A program made the position numbers and the translations under genes. Positions 11,634-21,704 of a stretch of DNA of 64,000 nucleotides are shown here, one piece after another. A model generated the notes under the pieces. The model did no database searches. It had not been told where the DNA came from and saw only the letters and a program-made list of their open reading frames with translations. Source of the stretch: Littorina saxatilis (lineage: Eukaryota > Mollusca > Gastropoda > Littorinimorpha > Littorinidae); the NCBI RefSeq assembly GCF_037325665.1, contig NC_090260.1, positions 26,352,637 to 26,416,636 on the forward strand, given 5' to 3'. Numbering within the stretch: the stretch's first letter is position 1; each line of letters begins with the position of its first letter.

Positions 11634-11641
<8 letters not shown>
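10830..11641. other. Conserved noncoding distal block of duplicon 1
   Basis: No gene recognised. It aligns nearly base for base with 59040-59825 in duplicon 3 from about 11200 on, and less closely with 40850-41670 in duplicon 2. An open stretch on the minus strand (11156-11416) recurs in all three duplicons, but it has no recognisable domain and no codon-level conservation that I can judge. Confidence 0.55.
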
Positions 11642-11683
<42 letters not shown>

Positions 11684-11854
11684 TGTGAGTGTGTGTGTGT
11701 GTGTATGTGTGGGTGTGTGTGTGTGCGTGTGTGTGTGTGTGTGTGCGTGCGTGTGTGTGTGTGTGTGAGTGTGTGTATGTGTGGGTGGGCGTGTGTGTGT
11801 TTGTGTATGTGTGTGTGTGCGTGTGTGTGTGTGTGTGTGTGTGGGTGGGCGTGT

Positions 11855-11892
<38 letters not shown>

Positions 11893-12052
11893 ACCCTACA
11901 ATAAATGTGTTCAAGTACGAGATCTCGCCATTTGTTGGCCCTCCTAATCGTGTTGCATGAGGCGAAATCGATACGGTGTGTGCATTGATTTTGCAATCAT
12001 TCTACCTGCTATATCAGAAATAGCTCAGAGGAAAGAAAACAGACACACACAC

Positions 12053-12096
<44 letters not shown>

Positions 12097-12103
12097 ACAC
12101 ACC

Positions 12104-12141
<38 letters not shown>

Positions 12142-12172
12142 ACACACACTCACACACACACTCACACACACA

Positions 12173-12203
<31 letters not shown>

Positions 12204-12262
12204 CTCACTCACTCACAAGCGCGCGCGCGCACGCACACATGCGCATGAACACACACACACAC
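11642..12262. repeat. Long (TG)n then (CA)n microsatellites
   Basis: (TG)n with interruptions runs 11642-11891 and (CA)n about 12041-12262. Between them lies a conserved 150-bp spacer (CACCCTACAATAAATGTGTT ... GAAATAGCTCAGAGG). The same TG-spacer-CA arrangement is at 41677-42050 and 59829-60238. The inverted arrangement of the two tracts could form a hairpin. Long Cys-Val or His-Thr open frames here are repeat artefacts. Confidence 0.9.
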
Positions 12263-12284
12263 ACAATGATGCAACTCCCAGGTA

Positions 12285-12375
12285 ATCGAGTTGGTTCGCA
12301 CGAGCGTAATTTTACGTGTATGGCCGTTGCCCCCTGAACATACCACACGCAAGGCCGACGTCTTAACCACTGGGC
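12285..12375 (-). mobile_element. tRNA-derived SINE fragment
   Basis: On the minus strand it reads GCCCAGTGGTTAAGACGTCG (A-box-like) and ends near GGCCATACACGTAAAATTAC. It is shared with duplicon 3 (60250-60355) but absent from duplicon 2, where CA repeats join attgctcgatctag directly (42050). Confidence 0.6.
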
Positions 12376-13140
12376 ATTGCTCGATCTAGTCAGAGATGTT
12401 TATGAATAGAAGGCTTGCCTCATTGCTCGATCTAGTCAGAGTTGCTATGAATAGAAGGCTTGCCTTATGCGCAGACGTCATTTGACCTAGTTGACACAAT
12501 GAATGCACTCGATTTAGTCCTCATGTCGGGAAAGAATCGAAACCGACACTTGATACTGACACCAAGAGTAGGCCAGCAAACAAGCCCATGAAAGAGCAAC
12601 TAAATGATAACAACTACATAACTCAGACAAGCTTTGTCATGTTTATTTATTTGTATCCTGGTTTGGAAAAAAAACAGTATTCATGCGGCTGTATGTAATG
12701 TGTAGCTGAGCCATTCACAGCGAAATCCAATACCAGGCCAGAAAAACCCTGTGTGTTATGTATACAATCTATAGCGCTGAGGTCGTTCTTTTTGGATACC
12801 GTCTTCGTGCTAGTTTCCCAGACTTGTGTTGACAACAACACACGGGACCCCGAGCCAGTCGCTGCCTGTAAGTGTTTTTGTTTCGTGTTTTGTCATATAT
12901 ACATTTGTGATATTGTGCCTCAGAAGCGAGTCTATAACACAATTAGCAGTGGGAAGGCGGATTAGTAATATTAATAAAAAGATCGGGATTCAAGTAACGA
13001 TATACGGGACTGAGCTAGATTGGACAGTTACGCCGGGTCAGAGACTGTAGTGTACTCTACAGTCTCTGGCCGGGTTATGGCTGCTTCCGCATTTGGGTTA
13101 TAATTTGTCGATTCTGAGAAAAGAGGATAGGCTGTATTAA
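12376..13140. other. Distal duplicon block, no gene seen
   Basis: It matches 42050-42740 and 60361-61050. Landmarks include ATTGCTCGATCTAGTCAGAG, TGTATCCTGGTTTGGAAAA and TAGGCTGTATTAAGTGTGTA. Short frames are not conserved. Confidence 0.6.
13039..13068. repeat. 30-bp perfect hairpin insertion flanked by GCCGGGT direct repeats
   Basis: CAGAGACTGTAG, a six-base loop, then CTACAGTCTCTG. GCCGGGT lies on both sides (13032-13038 and 13069-13075). Duplicon 2 has a single gccgggttatgg and no hairpin (about 42663). Confidence 0.9.
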
Positions 13141-13174
13141 GTGTGTATGTGTGCTGATACAAGTGTGTGTTTTT

Positions 13175-13225
<51 letters not shown>

Positions 13226-13228
<3 letters not shown>

Positions 13229-14510
13229 GGATGTTGCTACAAATTCATACCTATAGGACAAATGTCCTGAGTTCTTCAGCATTAATAGGACATTTGACCG
13301 CTTTCAGAAAGTGTAATAGGACATTATGAATTTGCGCCAAACAGCTTATAACACATTCCATGGAATTGTTCCAAAGTCATGCGCCCACACACACACGCAC
13401 ACACACACACACCCACGCGCGCGCGCTGTAGAACACACACATAATATCTATATATATATACGACTTGTGTCTGTGTGTGTATCTGTCTGTCTGTGTCTTC
13501 GCGATGCACGGCCAAAGTTCTCGATGGATCTGCTTCAAATTTGGTGGGCTTATTCACAGAGACCCCGGACACAACCGGATCGATGAGATATTTCAACACG
13601 TGCTCTCAGCGCGCAGCGCTGAACCGATTTTCGTTTTTCACTGCACGTTACTATTTTTAGATCTCCCTTCCTTCGTGCGCCGGCGTCAATCCATATTCCC
13701 GTTTGTACGTTACTATATTTAGAAGGTCACTGCACGTTACTATTTTTAGATCTCCCTTCCTTCGTGCGCCGGCGATGCTGGCGTACACCCGGCAAAGCCG
13801 GGTCCCCGGCGACGGCCGGGTATTCGGCTCTACTTCTTCCCGGCGAAGCGGGTAATCATCTAGTAGTAAATACATCAACACAGTGTGCGTATAATGTTGT
13901 ATTTGTTTAGTTTCAAAGAAACCACAAAAAAGAAACCAACATGAACAACTTCAGAGCTCGTACTTTGATTAATATACTGCATGATTTGGATAAAAGTTGA
14001 CAAACAAAATGATCGGTTTGATCTAATGCTGATCTTTTGCAGGCTTTAGTTTTTTTTCAGCGGCATAATTCAGTGCTTCGTCTCGTATCGAAAACAAAAG
14101 CAGACTACAAATTTAGTCAGTTGGAGTTGTCTCCCGTACTCCTGTAGCATGCACTGATCTAAAAAGAATCCACTATTTTTAGATCAGTGCGCTGCACCGA
14201 GACGGTCATACCCAAACGGCGCATACCGCAAAACGGTTCGGGAATTCCCGACAAAAGAAAAGATCCGCACGTGGCACTGACAACTTCAGTGTCAGCTGAA
14301 CACGAGAGCGTTCGGTCTTTTAGAAGATTTGTATCTTGAAATGAAAATTAACGAATATCGCGCTGTCCGAAGGAATGGAGTACATATCGGACAATGACCA
14401 CGCTCAGGCTAAAACGATAGGACATCTGACCGACATGCGGCAATGTGAATCGGACATTTGGGGATTTTCATCGTTATAATTATGTCCGATGTCCGACGCC
14501 TAACGACATC

Positions 14511-14514
<4 letters not shown>
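13226..14514. mobile_element. hAT-like non-autonomous element inserted in a (GT)n tract
   Basis: The ends read CAGGGATGTTGC and, inverted, CAGGGATGTCGTTAGG. Both flanks are pure GTGTGTGT, consistent with an 8-bp target duplication within the microsatellite. Duplicons 2 and 3 lack it. No transposase frame is visible. It carries a nested Helitron-like element (13447-13863) and a 40-bp hairpin (14152-14191, GCACTGATCTAAAAA and its inverse). Confidence 0.7.
13447..13863 (+). mobile_element. Non-autonomous Helitron nested in the hAT-like element
   Basis: It starts TCTATATATATATACG after an A. It ends with a short GC hairpin (CCCGGCGAAGCGGG) about 8 nt before CTAG, followed by T, so the element sits between A and T without target duplication. 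That is the Helitron signature. An internal segment with TCTCCCTTCCTTCGTGCGCC is present twice, about 100 bp apart. Confidence 0.75.
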
Positions 14515-14588
<74 letters not shown>

Positions 14589-14718
14589 TGTGTAAGGGGT
14601 GTATAATTGTGTGAGTGTGTGTGCGTGTGTGTGTGTGTAGGGAGAAGGGTTGTATAATTAATGTACGTGTGTGTGTGTGTGTGGGGGGGTGTCAGTTGTT
14701 GTTGTTGTTGTTGTTTTA

Positions 14719-14760
<42 letters not shown>
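14513..14760 (+). repeat. (TG)n and (TTG)n microsatellites
   Basis: (TG)n 14513-14585, a mixed TG block to about 14690, then (TTG)n interrupted once, to 14760. Absent or shorter in the other duplicons. Confidence 0.9.
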
Positions 14761-15069
14761 ATCGGTCGTCTTGTGTTTTAGTAATACATGTGCCCTTGTA
14801 CAAAACACCAAGCGCAATATCTTTGTCTTCCGGATGATTCAACCTCGCTTTCCGCAATTCCATGAATGCACGGATTTTCCGTTGATTGTTTAAATGAGAA
14901 ACTGCTAACAATGTCTTAATACATTGCTTCAGATAGGGCGAATTTGAATGTACATTTCAACACTTTTTAAACCGGCCTACAATGTTAGGGATTTGTGCCT
15001 TCTCCTCAGTCGGAGCATTGCTTTTATGAAGCTTTATTTTTAAGCATAATTATGGAGACCTTAGTGTAA

Positions 15070-15369
15070 GGCCTAAAAAAAATAGGTGTGGTTACGGTAA
15101 CCCGACCTACCTTATTTTTAGGGGCCGACCCTATAACTTTTTATTACATTTGTCAAAAAAACACACACGAAAACCAAGAAAACGAGTGCAGAAAACGCAA
15201 TGAAAGCGAAAGCGCCCGAGTCGCACACTTATTTCCCTGTCAAGTAGGTTTAGTTTGTACACATTAGAAAAAAAGTAAAACAAAAAAAAAGTGATTGCCT
15301 ACCTTCCTACCCTATTTTTTTTTTGGCTATGTTACCGTAACCACACCTTCTTTTTTTTCTTTTTTTGCC
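15070..15369. mobile_element. PIF/Harbinger-like MITE, target duplication TAA
   Basis: GGCCTAAAAAAAATAGGTGT at one end and the inverted counterpart ...TTTTTTTGCC at the other. Both carry an inner GGTGTGGTTACGGTAAC inverted repeat. TAA flanks both sides (15067-15069, 15370-15372). Duplicon 2 is uninterrupted (ttagtgtgatgtatg, 43016-43030). The 3-bp TWA-type duplication and GGC ends fit PIF/Harbinger. Confidence 0.75.
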
Positions 15370-15372
15370 TAA

Positions 15373-17026
15373 TGTATGTGGACTTTTAAAATGTGCAACA
15401 TGTCGTGCATGACTGATATGTTGATCACGTTCATCGATACCTACCTTATTACATATCAAACCCAGTCCTTCTTTACCGTATAACGAGGAGCTGTTCGGCT
15501 AGCTGCTGTAATGCAATTAACGTAACATAACGTGAAAAGCGAGCGACGCAAAATGTGACAATTTTGCTGATTTATATTGTAACTACAGCCGAACCTGTCT
15601 ATAACCATCACTCTTGAAAGGGACCGACCAAAAGTGGGCGTTATAGACAGCTGGTCGTTATGTACAGGGTTTCCTTTTAGACGATAGCGTTTTGAAGAAT
15701 GAAAACCAAACGGTTAAAGAGTCTCTCCCAGGAAAAAGAAAATAGTTTACTATATATCGAAACCACAACAAAATCATCTTGAACGAGGCGTGTATCAGTT
15801 TCCAGTCATCGTATTCTACAGACGTGCTGCCATACCTATACCCAACGCATGTGCTGCCATTGATATATACAACACCCATGTTTCAACTGTCGTACTGCAA
15901 TGACTATTTATACATACTAAAACAGGCGTGTTTCCATATCTAAACTGAGCAACAAAATTATTGCACCCATTTTTGTACCCCAACTAAAACATTCATTCCC
16001 GTGTCATTTTATTCAAACTTTATATGCCATTAAAGGCCCTTCACCTGGCTACTTTGCACACTTTTTTGATCAAATATTTCTGTTTAAGTGTCACGTGATC
16101 ACCACCGAAGTAAGGGTACGCCACAAATCGACCTGACAATATCGTCAGGTACCAATTAAAAAATCGACACAAATTCAGAATAGGCGCCGCTTGGCAACTT
16201 TTACATACGAGAAGAAAGAAAAATCATGTATCTATCTAGAACAGGTAGTTTTGTTTTGCTATCTTGCGTATCTCTTGTGTTATGTCATTTCTAATGAGGC
16301 AGGTGTGGAACGCATGTGCAGTAGAAAACGAGAGGATTTTGCGTCCATTTTGAAGGGTACTAGGACAAAAAGCGATTTATGTCAGCAATGCCTTATTGGA
16401 TTGATTCAAAACTTTTACGGGCTGAAGTCTACATACGAGACCTACCTTGGATGAAATTTGGGATCACTACATGCTTGTACTCAGATGTTATGCACTCTTC
16501 CGGAAAATGTTTTTAAACCCGTCACAGGTTTAGGGATTTACATCCTAAAAATTCACGACTTTGCATGCATACAGCCAAATGGTTGTTACAAGAACTGCCA
16601 AAGTTGTATTCAAGTATGACGAATGACGGACATTTGTAAGGAAAAAGTAGTGTCACTGATCTGAGATTGCCTGGAATAATATCAAAAACCTGTTATTAAC
16701 TTACCAAACCTGTTAAACGTATGACAGATCTCGATCTGCCTACAATACTGTCATTACATCCTGCTTCAAAAATCGTTACTGCATTTTTGGTTTATAACCC
16801 CGATTTAGTTCCCCAACCAATCCCTTTTGCCAGCAATCGGCATAATCTGGCGGTGCAATAACTTTCCCACTTCACATCTCTCAGCTGACTCTTGGCTGCT
16901 ATTCCGGATATATCTGTGGCCTCGTATTTTAGCTGAATAAATTAACCAATGTGCATGTAAGAAGAAAATGAATAATTAATTTGCCTTACTGACAGACACA
17001 CAGACATATATACAGACGGATAAACG

Positions 17027-17030
<4 letters not shown>
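15373..17030. other. Noncoding intergenic sequence
   Basis: Up to about 16000 it aligns with 43025-44600 and 61970-63600, with recurring phrases such as GCCGAACCTGTCTATAACC and GGCGTGTATCA. After 16000 it has no counterpart in the window. A short hairpin ACCTGACaatatcGTCAGGT lies at 16131-16150. No gene recognised. Confidence 0.5.
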
Positions 17031-17080
<50 letters not shown>

Positions 17081-17190
17081 TAGATTGAAAGATTGATAGA
17101 TAGATAGATAGAAAGATATATAGATGGATAGATAGATGAATAGATAGATAGAAAGATAGATGGATAGATAGATAGAAAGATAGATGAATA
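17031..17190 (+). repeat. (GACA)n then (GATA)n microsatellite
   Basis: (GACA)~12 is followed by imperfect (GATA)n. A second (GATA)n lies at 17985-18122. Confidence 0.92.
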
Positions 17191-17214
17191 TTAACAGCTA
17201 TTGTGTTTTCAGCG

Positions 17215-17326
17215 TAGCAATAGGGTCCGATATTTAGACGAGACAAGTATAATGCGACGAGTCGAAGACGAGTCGCATTATACTTGTTCGAGTCTAAATA
17301 TCGGACCCTATTGCTACGCTGAAAAC
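17215..17326. repeat. 112-bp near-perfect palindrome
   Basis: The left arm GTTTTCAGCGTAGCAATAGG... and right arm ...TTGCTACGCTGAAAAC are inverted copies with only small differences near the centre. Weaker complementarity extends outward to TAACAGCTAT/ATAGCTGTTA. The size suggests a foldback element or cruciform-forming repeat. Confidence 0.9.
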
Positions 17327-17470
17327 ATAATAGCGATTATATAGCTGTTATGACCTTGATTCGTTGTTCCAAACTTACAAAATGACAGTTTTTGCGTCGA
17401 TGCGTTGATCTCAGGTTTTGATAGCAGACGAACTTCTTACGCACATCATGTTCGCGCAGACATGCACACC

Positions 17471-17897
17471 GCTACACGCTTTCTGACTTTGGAAGAAAAA
17501 CTGACTCCAAGTGCATTCGATTTCACAACACAGTTGTTGAAACTGCCAGCTTTTTAAGTTGTCAGTGTATGCTGTTGTCGATAGAAACATCGCCACGTGG
17601 TACAGATGTGTAAACCGGAACCATGCGTCGGCCATTTTACTCAATATGCTTTTGGATATTGCGGAAAATGGCCGACTTCGGCAGCTACACGCTTTCTGAC
17701 TTTGGAAGAAAAACTGACTCCAAGTGCATTCGATTTCACAACACAGTTGTTGAAACAGCTTTTTAAGTTGTCAGTGTATGCTGTTTTCGATAGAAACATC
17801 GCCGCGTGGTACAGATGTGTAAACCGGAACCATGCGTCGGCCATTTTTCTCAATATGCTTTTGGATATTGAGTAAAATGGCGGACTTCGGCAGCAAT
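17471..17897 (+). repeat. Tandem duplication of a ~205-220 bp unit
   Basis: Unit 1 (17471-17693) and unit 2 (17694-17897) both start GCTACACGCTTTCTGACTTT and contain CGTGGTACAGATGTGTAAAC. They differ by a five-base indel and a few substitutions. No coding content is evident. Confidence 0.9.
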
Positions 17898-17984
17898 ATG
17901 CATTGATGATCTGGAGAGACCATCCAATCACAGCCCCCGAATTCCCCCACGTGTTCATCAGAATAGCTATATATAGAGATATCG

Positions 17985-17987
17985 ATG

Positions 17988-18033
<46 letters not shown>

Positions 18034-18079
18034 CAGATAGATAGATAGATAGATCGATGGATAGATAGAAGGGAGATAA

Positions 18080-18122
<43 letters not shown>
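17985..18122 (+). repeat. (GATA)n microsatellite
   Basis: Imperfect GATA tract, about 130 bp. The Ser-Ile-Tyr-Leu open frames over it are artefacts. Confidence 0.95.
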
Positions 18123-18123
<1 letters not shown>

Positions 18124-18412
18124 ATAGTACATCAACTAATTGATAGATATTTGAATAATGAATAACTACACAAATAACATAATTAATGAACAACTAAACA
18201 TTAAATAGTCACCCTGTTTTTGGAAGTAGTTTAATGCATGCACATGCATCTTCTGAATCAGTTGCAGCTGACACAATTTATCTACGTTAGTCTTCTCGTT
18301 TGCTTGTTGGTTGCATTCGTTGCGACAGTAAGTTAATATTGGTAAATGCTTTTACTGTACCTGTTAAATTTATTCGTTAGCGATATGGAAACCAAAAGAA
18401 TGACAAGTACTG

Positions 18413-18414
<2 letters not shown>

Positions 18415-18500
<86 letters not shown>
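18415..18500 (+). repeat. (CT)n microsatellite
   Basis: About 43 perfect CT units. Confidence 0.97.
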
Positions 18501-18502
<2 letters not shown>

Positions 18503-18564
18503 CATACTCACTTGAGTAAAATTTGCAAATTATAGTATCCAACAAGTTGTATTTATTGTCTAAA

Positions 18565-18744
18565 TTAAGGCATTGTGCATATTTGGAAGCACTCAAGTTG
18601 TTTTATTACGCCCACATAATGCCTCATATCAACTTTGCTTCAACACTTTGGTGATGTTCATTTAAAACGACTGAATTCTGTTCATCGCCGTGCTGGAAAA
18701 CTAATTCTGCACGAGTCAAATAGGTCAACAGATGATAAATTAAA
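18565..18744 (+). mobile_element. LINE reverse-transcriptase ORF remnant (thumb region)
   Basis: One frame reads YYAHIMPHINFASTLW and, after a one-frame shift and a short gap, GDVHLKRLNSVHRRAGKL. This matches the usual non-LTR RT segment PHI(D/N)YxSTxW...LxxLNxxxRRAxKLI. It is a short, broken LINE piece ending 155 bp before the ATG of copy 2. Confidence 0.75.
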
Positions 18745-18860
18745 TCTATCTATCTACTTACCGATCTATCTATCTATCCATCCATCCATCCATCCATCCA
18801 TCCATCCATCCATCCATCCATTCATCTATCTATTTATCTTTCTATCTATCTATCTGTCTA
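18745..18860 (+). repeat. (CTAT)n/(CATC)n microsatellite upstream of copy 2
   Basis: Imperfect CTAT and CATC tetranucleotides end just before the acceptor of the ATG-bearing exon. A similar, shorter stretch (about 45605-45660) precedes copy 3. Confidence 0.9.
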
Positions 18861-18899
18861 TCACTGACTGCTTTCCTGTGTCTGCAGCTGGCAGTCAAC

Positions 18900-19727
18900 A
18901 TGGCAGACTCTCCGGAACCGATGGAAGTGCCTGAAGAAACAATGCAAGTGCATGAAGAACCGTTGGTACAATATTTAGCACAGATGGAAGTATGTTCCGA
19001 ACAGGCTGAATGTTCAGCACAGAAGGTAGAGCACCCCGAGATTGCTGTGTGCAAGCAGCGCGTTAAGGAGTGGTACCCCAACCTTCCTAAACAAGCCTAC
19101 TTTGTGCCTGCAGTGTACATGAACCGAACCCAGCATAAGCCAGAGAAGGTCGCAGGACAAGAAGTGTACGTCCTACAGCCTCTAACCCAGGACAGTGATG
19201 CTCGTGATGACGTGGCGAACAACAAAGTGTTGAGAAGCATAAAGGAGCTGGCACGAGGGCAAGTCTCAGGAGTTCCAAAGCAAGTCATGTTCGTCATTTC
19301 ACAGCTGGAGTTCCGGAACTATCTTAACAACCTGTCACAGCATGCACACCCCTGTGCACCGCCCAGAGTTATAAACAAAGCCCCGACACGTCAGAAACAG
19401 CAAACAAAGCAGAATAAATTCGAAGGAGACTTTGACACATTGATCATTCACCGACAGTTCGGTGTCTTGGCTTGTGAGATTAAAGCTGTCGGAGACAACT
19501 TTGTTGAAATTAATATGCCGGAGTCGGAACAGAACAAAACTATAAAAGACAAAGTGAAAAAAGCCGTGGATCAGCTAAAGAAGTCACGTGACGTACTCCA
19601 CTACCTGGTGTCAGGCGACAAACACCAGCCCAGAATAAGTACATCGCTCATCATGCCTAACATCTCCAGGAAACAGCTACGTGCAGTTCTAGATGCTCCA
19701 CCTCCACAAAAACGAAAGCTGAAAGAG
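18900..19727 (+). CDS. copy 2 exon 1 (acidic N-terminus plus NERD domain)
   Basis: 828 nt, ending in phase 0 at GAG|gttggt. It encodes EWYPNLPKQAYFVP and SQLEFRNYL, then the nuclease core with D179, E193 and K195. A Lys/Gln-rich insert of about 25 residues before GDFD is missing in copy 3. The donor gttggt is weak but is conserved in copy 3. Confidence 0.8.
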
Positions 19728-19753
19728 GTTGGTCAACGTCAATGTCTCCGACT

Positions 19754-19830
<77 letters not shown>

Positions 19831-21643
19831 AGTGTGTGTGTCTCTGTGTGTGTGTGTGTGTGTGTGTACTTTTTCATCCATTTCAGACCTGGTATTATAA
19901 AGTATTTTGGTTAGAACGACGTCAGACCCGAAATCTTGAAGTTCTGGGTTCGAATCCTAGGCAAGGTGTTTCTTTACTTACTTCAAAAATAAAGTTTGCT
20001 CAGCCGTGAATACACACCTGCCGAAAACATTTTTCTGTCCTATCAATACCGACGCGAATGTACGGAGTAAATCTTACAAATATTTCAAAAGTCCTGATTT
20101 TGGAACACTTAAGTTCCCCGAAACCGTTCGCATTTAAATATTAATTTTATTTTCGTGTAAACCTTGTATCACGAAAGCAAGGCATGCAGTATTCTTTATT
20201 TGTTGGACGAAGCGTGTCACGCTGAGTTCAGTAATCATTGTGAGATTTGCTCCATACATCTTTTAGCGGACTGTGATTGTTTGAATAACTATATTGACAG
20301 TAACAATAAGTGAACAACAACAACAAAAAGGGTTTGAAAAGTCACATTTTACGCGTGTTTAGTGGATAACTTGCTTTGAGTGGACAGTTTGAGTTAGAGA
20401 TACTTGTTTGTTTGCTTGCTTCGCCATGTTTTTGGGTTTTTTTCAGACAAAACTCTGACTTTATTTTCATTTCTTTTTGGTGAATTCCAGATTAGCTTTA
20501 AACTAAACGTTCTTTTTTTCCATACATACCTAATTTTGACATGGAAAAAAAGACTGTGCGCTCTGTTATTTGTGGTTCTAAATCTTTGCATTTCACATGA
20601 CAGGACGGGTTATATGTTTTGGCTTCTCGCGACAGATCCAAATTTCAGGGGTTCAAATATGCACAAACCGTTCATTTAATACGCGTTTGCAAACGCTTTT
20701 CGCATATCGTCTGCTGTCATGAAGTGAATTATAGTGCGAATAAAGGAGTTACTGTTATGTATTCGTGTTCTGCCCTATCTAATTAAACTGACTCTTCACT
20801 CTTCGCACTACACACTTCAAACACAGAATTTGGGAGGATACAGACTTATTAATTCCTCACAAATTACAACACAATTCTTCACCTCAAAACATTAATACCA
20901 ATCAACCTGTCGAACACACAGTTCACACAATCTTATTGCAATCATTCAATACGTGTAATTAAATGATATACAGACACTATCTCAATAATAGATGACTGCA
21001 CAAGATAAGGTGCTGACAGACACTCACGAGTTCGTATCACGTCTCACTGCATGTCGTCATTTACACATCCTTGTGCCGCTGAATCCATGTAGATGATGAT
21101 TTCCCAGAAACTCTCCTTATAGATGCCAACATGCACCTTTCACATTTCTCCCCGAGAAACACTTTCGCCATTAGCGAAAAGAACCGTCGTATTTACGACC
21201 GGTGACGATGGAGATTCCTCCGTCCAGCCATCTGCGCCGATGTGGTCTCTTTCGCCACCATACTTCTGCGCTCTCCCGTGTGAGGTCCTCCACTCGAACA
21301 CTCCATGGAAACTCCTTATGGAAACTCCTAAAGAATTAACCCAAGTCTTAATACAACATTCACTTAAACCATCTCCTCTTCCTAAACAGTCATGTATCAT
21401 CTCTCTCGTTCATTCTACATTCACATTCCGTCCACAGTCAGTTATTATTATGATTATGATTATTATACTATTGCTTTCAGAAACTATGTGAGTCTCTTGG
21501 TATCGATAGAACCATGGATCCAGCCCAAAAGTGTTTTACGACTGATGACGTCATCAACCCTTACACGTGGTGGCAACAATGCATGGACTTAAGTGGGCCA
21601 GATCCTGCCATGACAGATGAGCTTTATTTGGACCTAATTTCTC

Positions 21644-21704
<61 letters not shown>

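Noticed and set aside
11553-11996. Long Cys-Val and His-Thr open frames here and in other TG/CA tracts
   Set aside because: They are direct readings of dinucleotide repeats, overlap in several frames, and change freely between duplicons.
17641-18193. Ser-Ile-Tyr-Leu-rich frames that resemble membrane proteins
   Set aside because: They are translations of (GATA)n on the minus strand.
20700-21400. Possible old LTR-type retroelement in intron 1 of copy 2
   Set aside because: No paired ends, primer site or recognisable domain could be confirmed, so no element is named.
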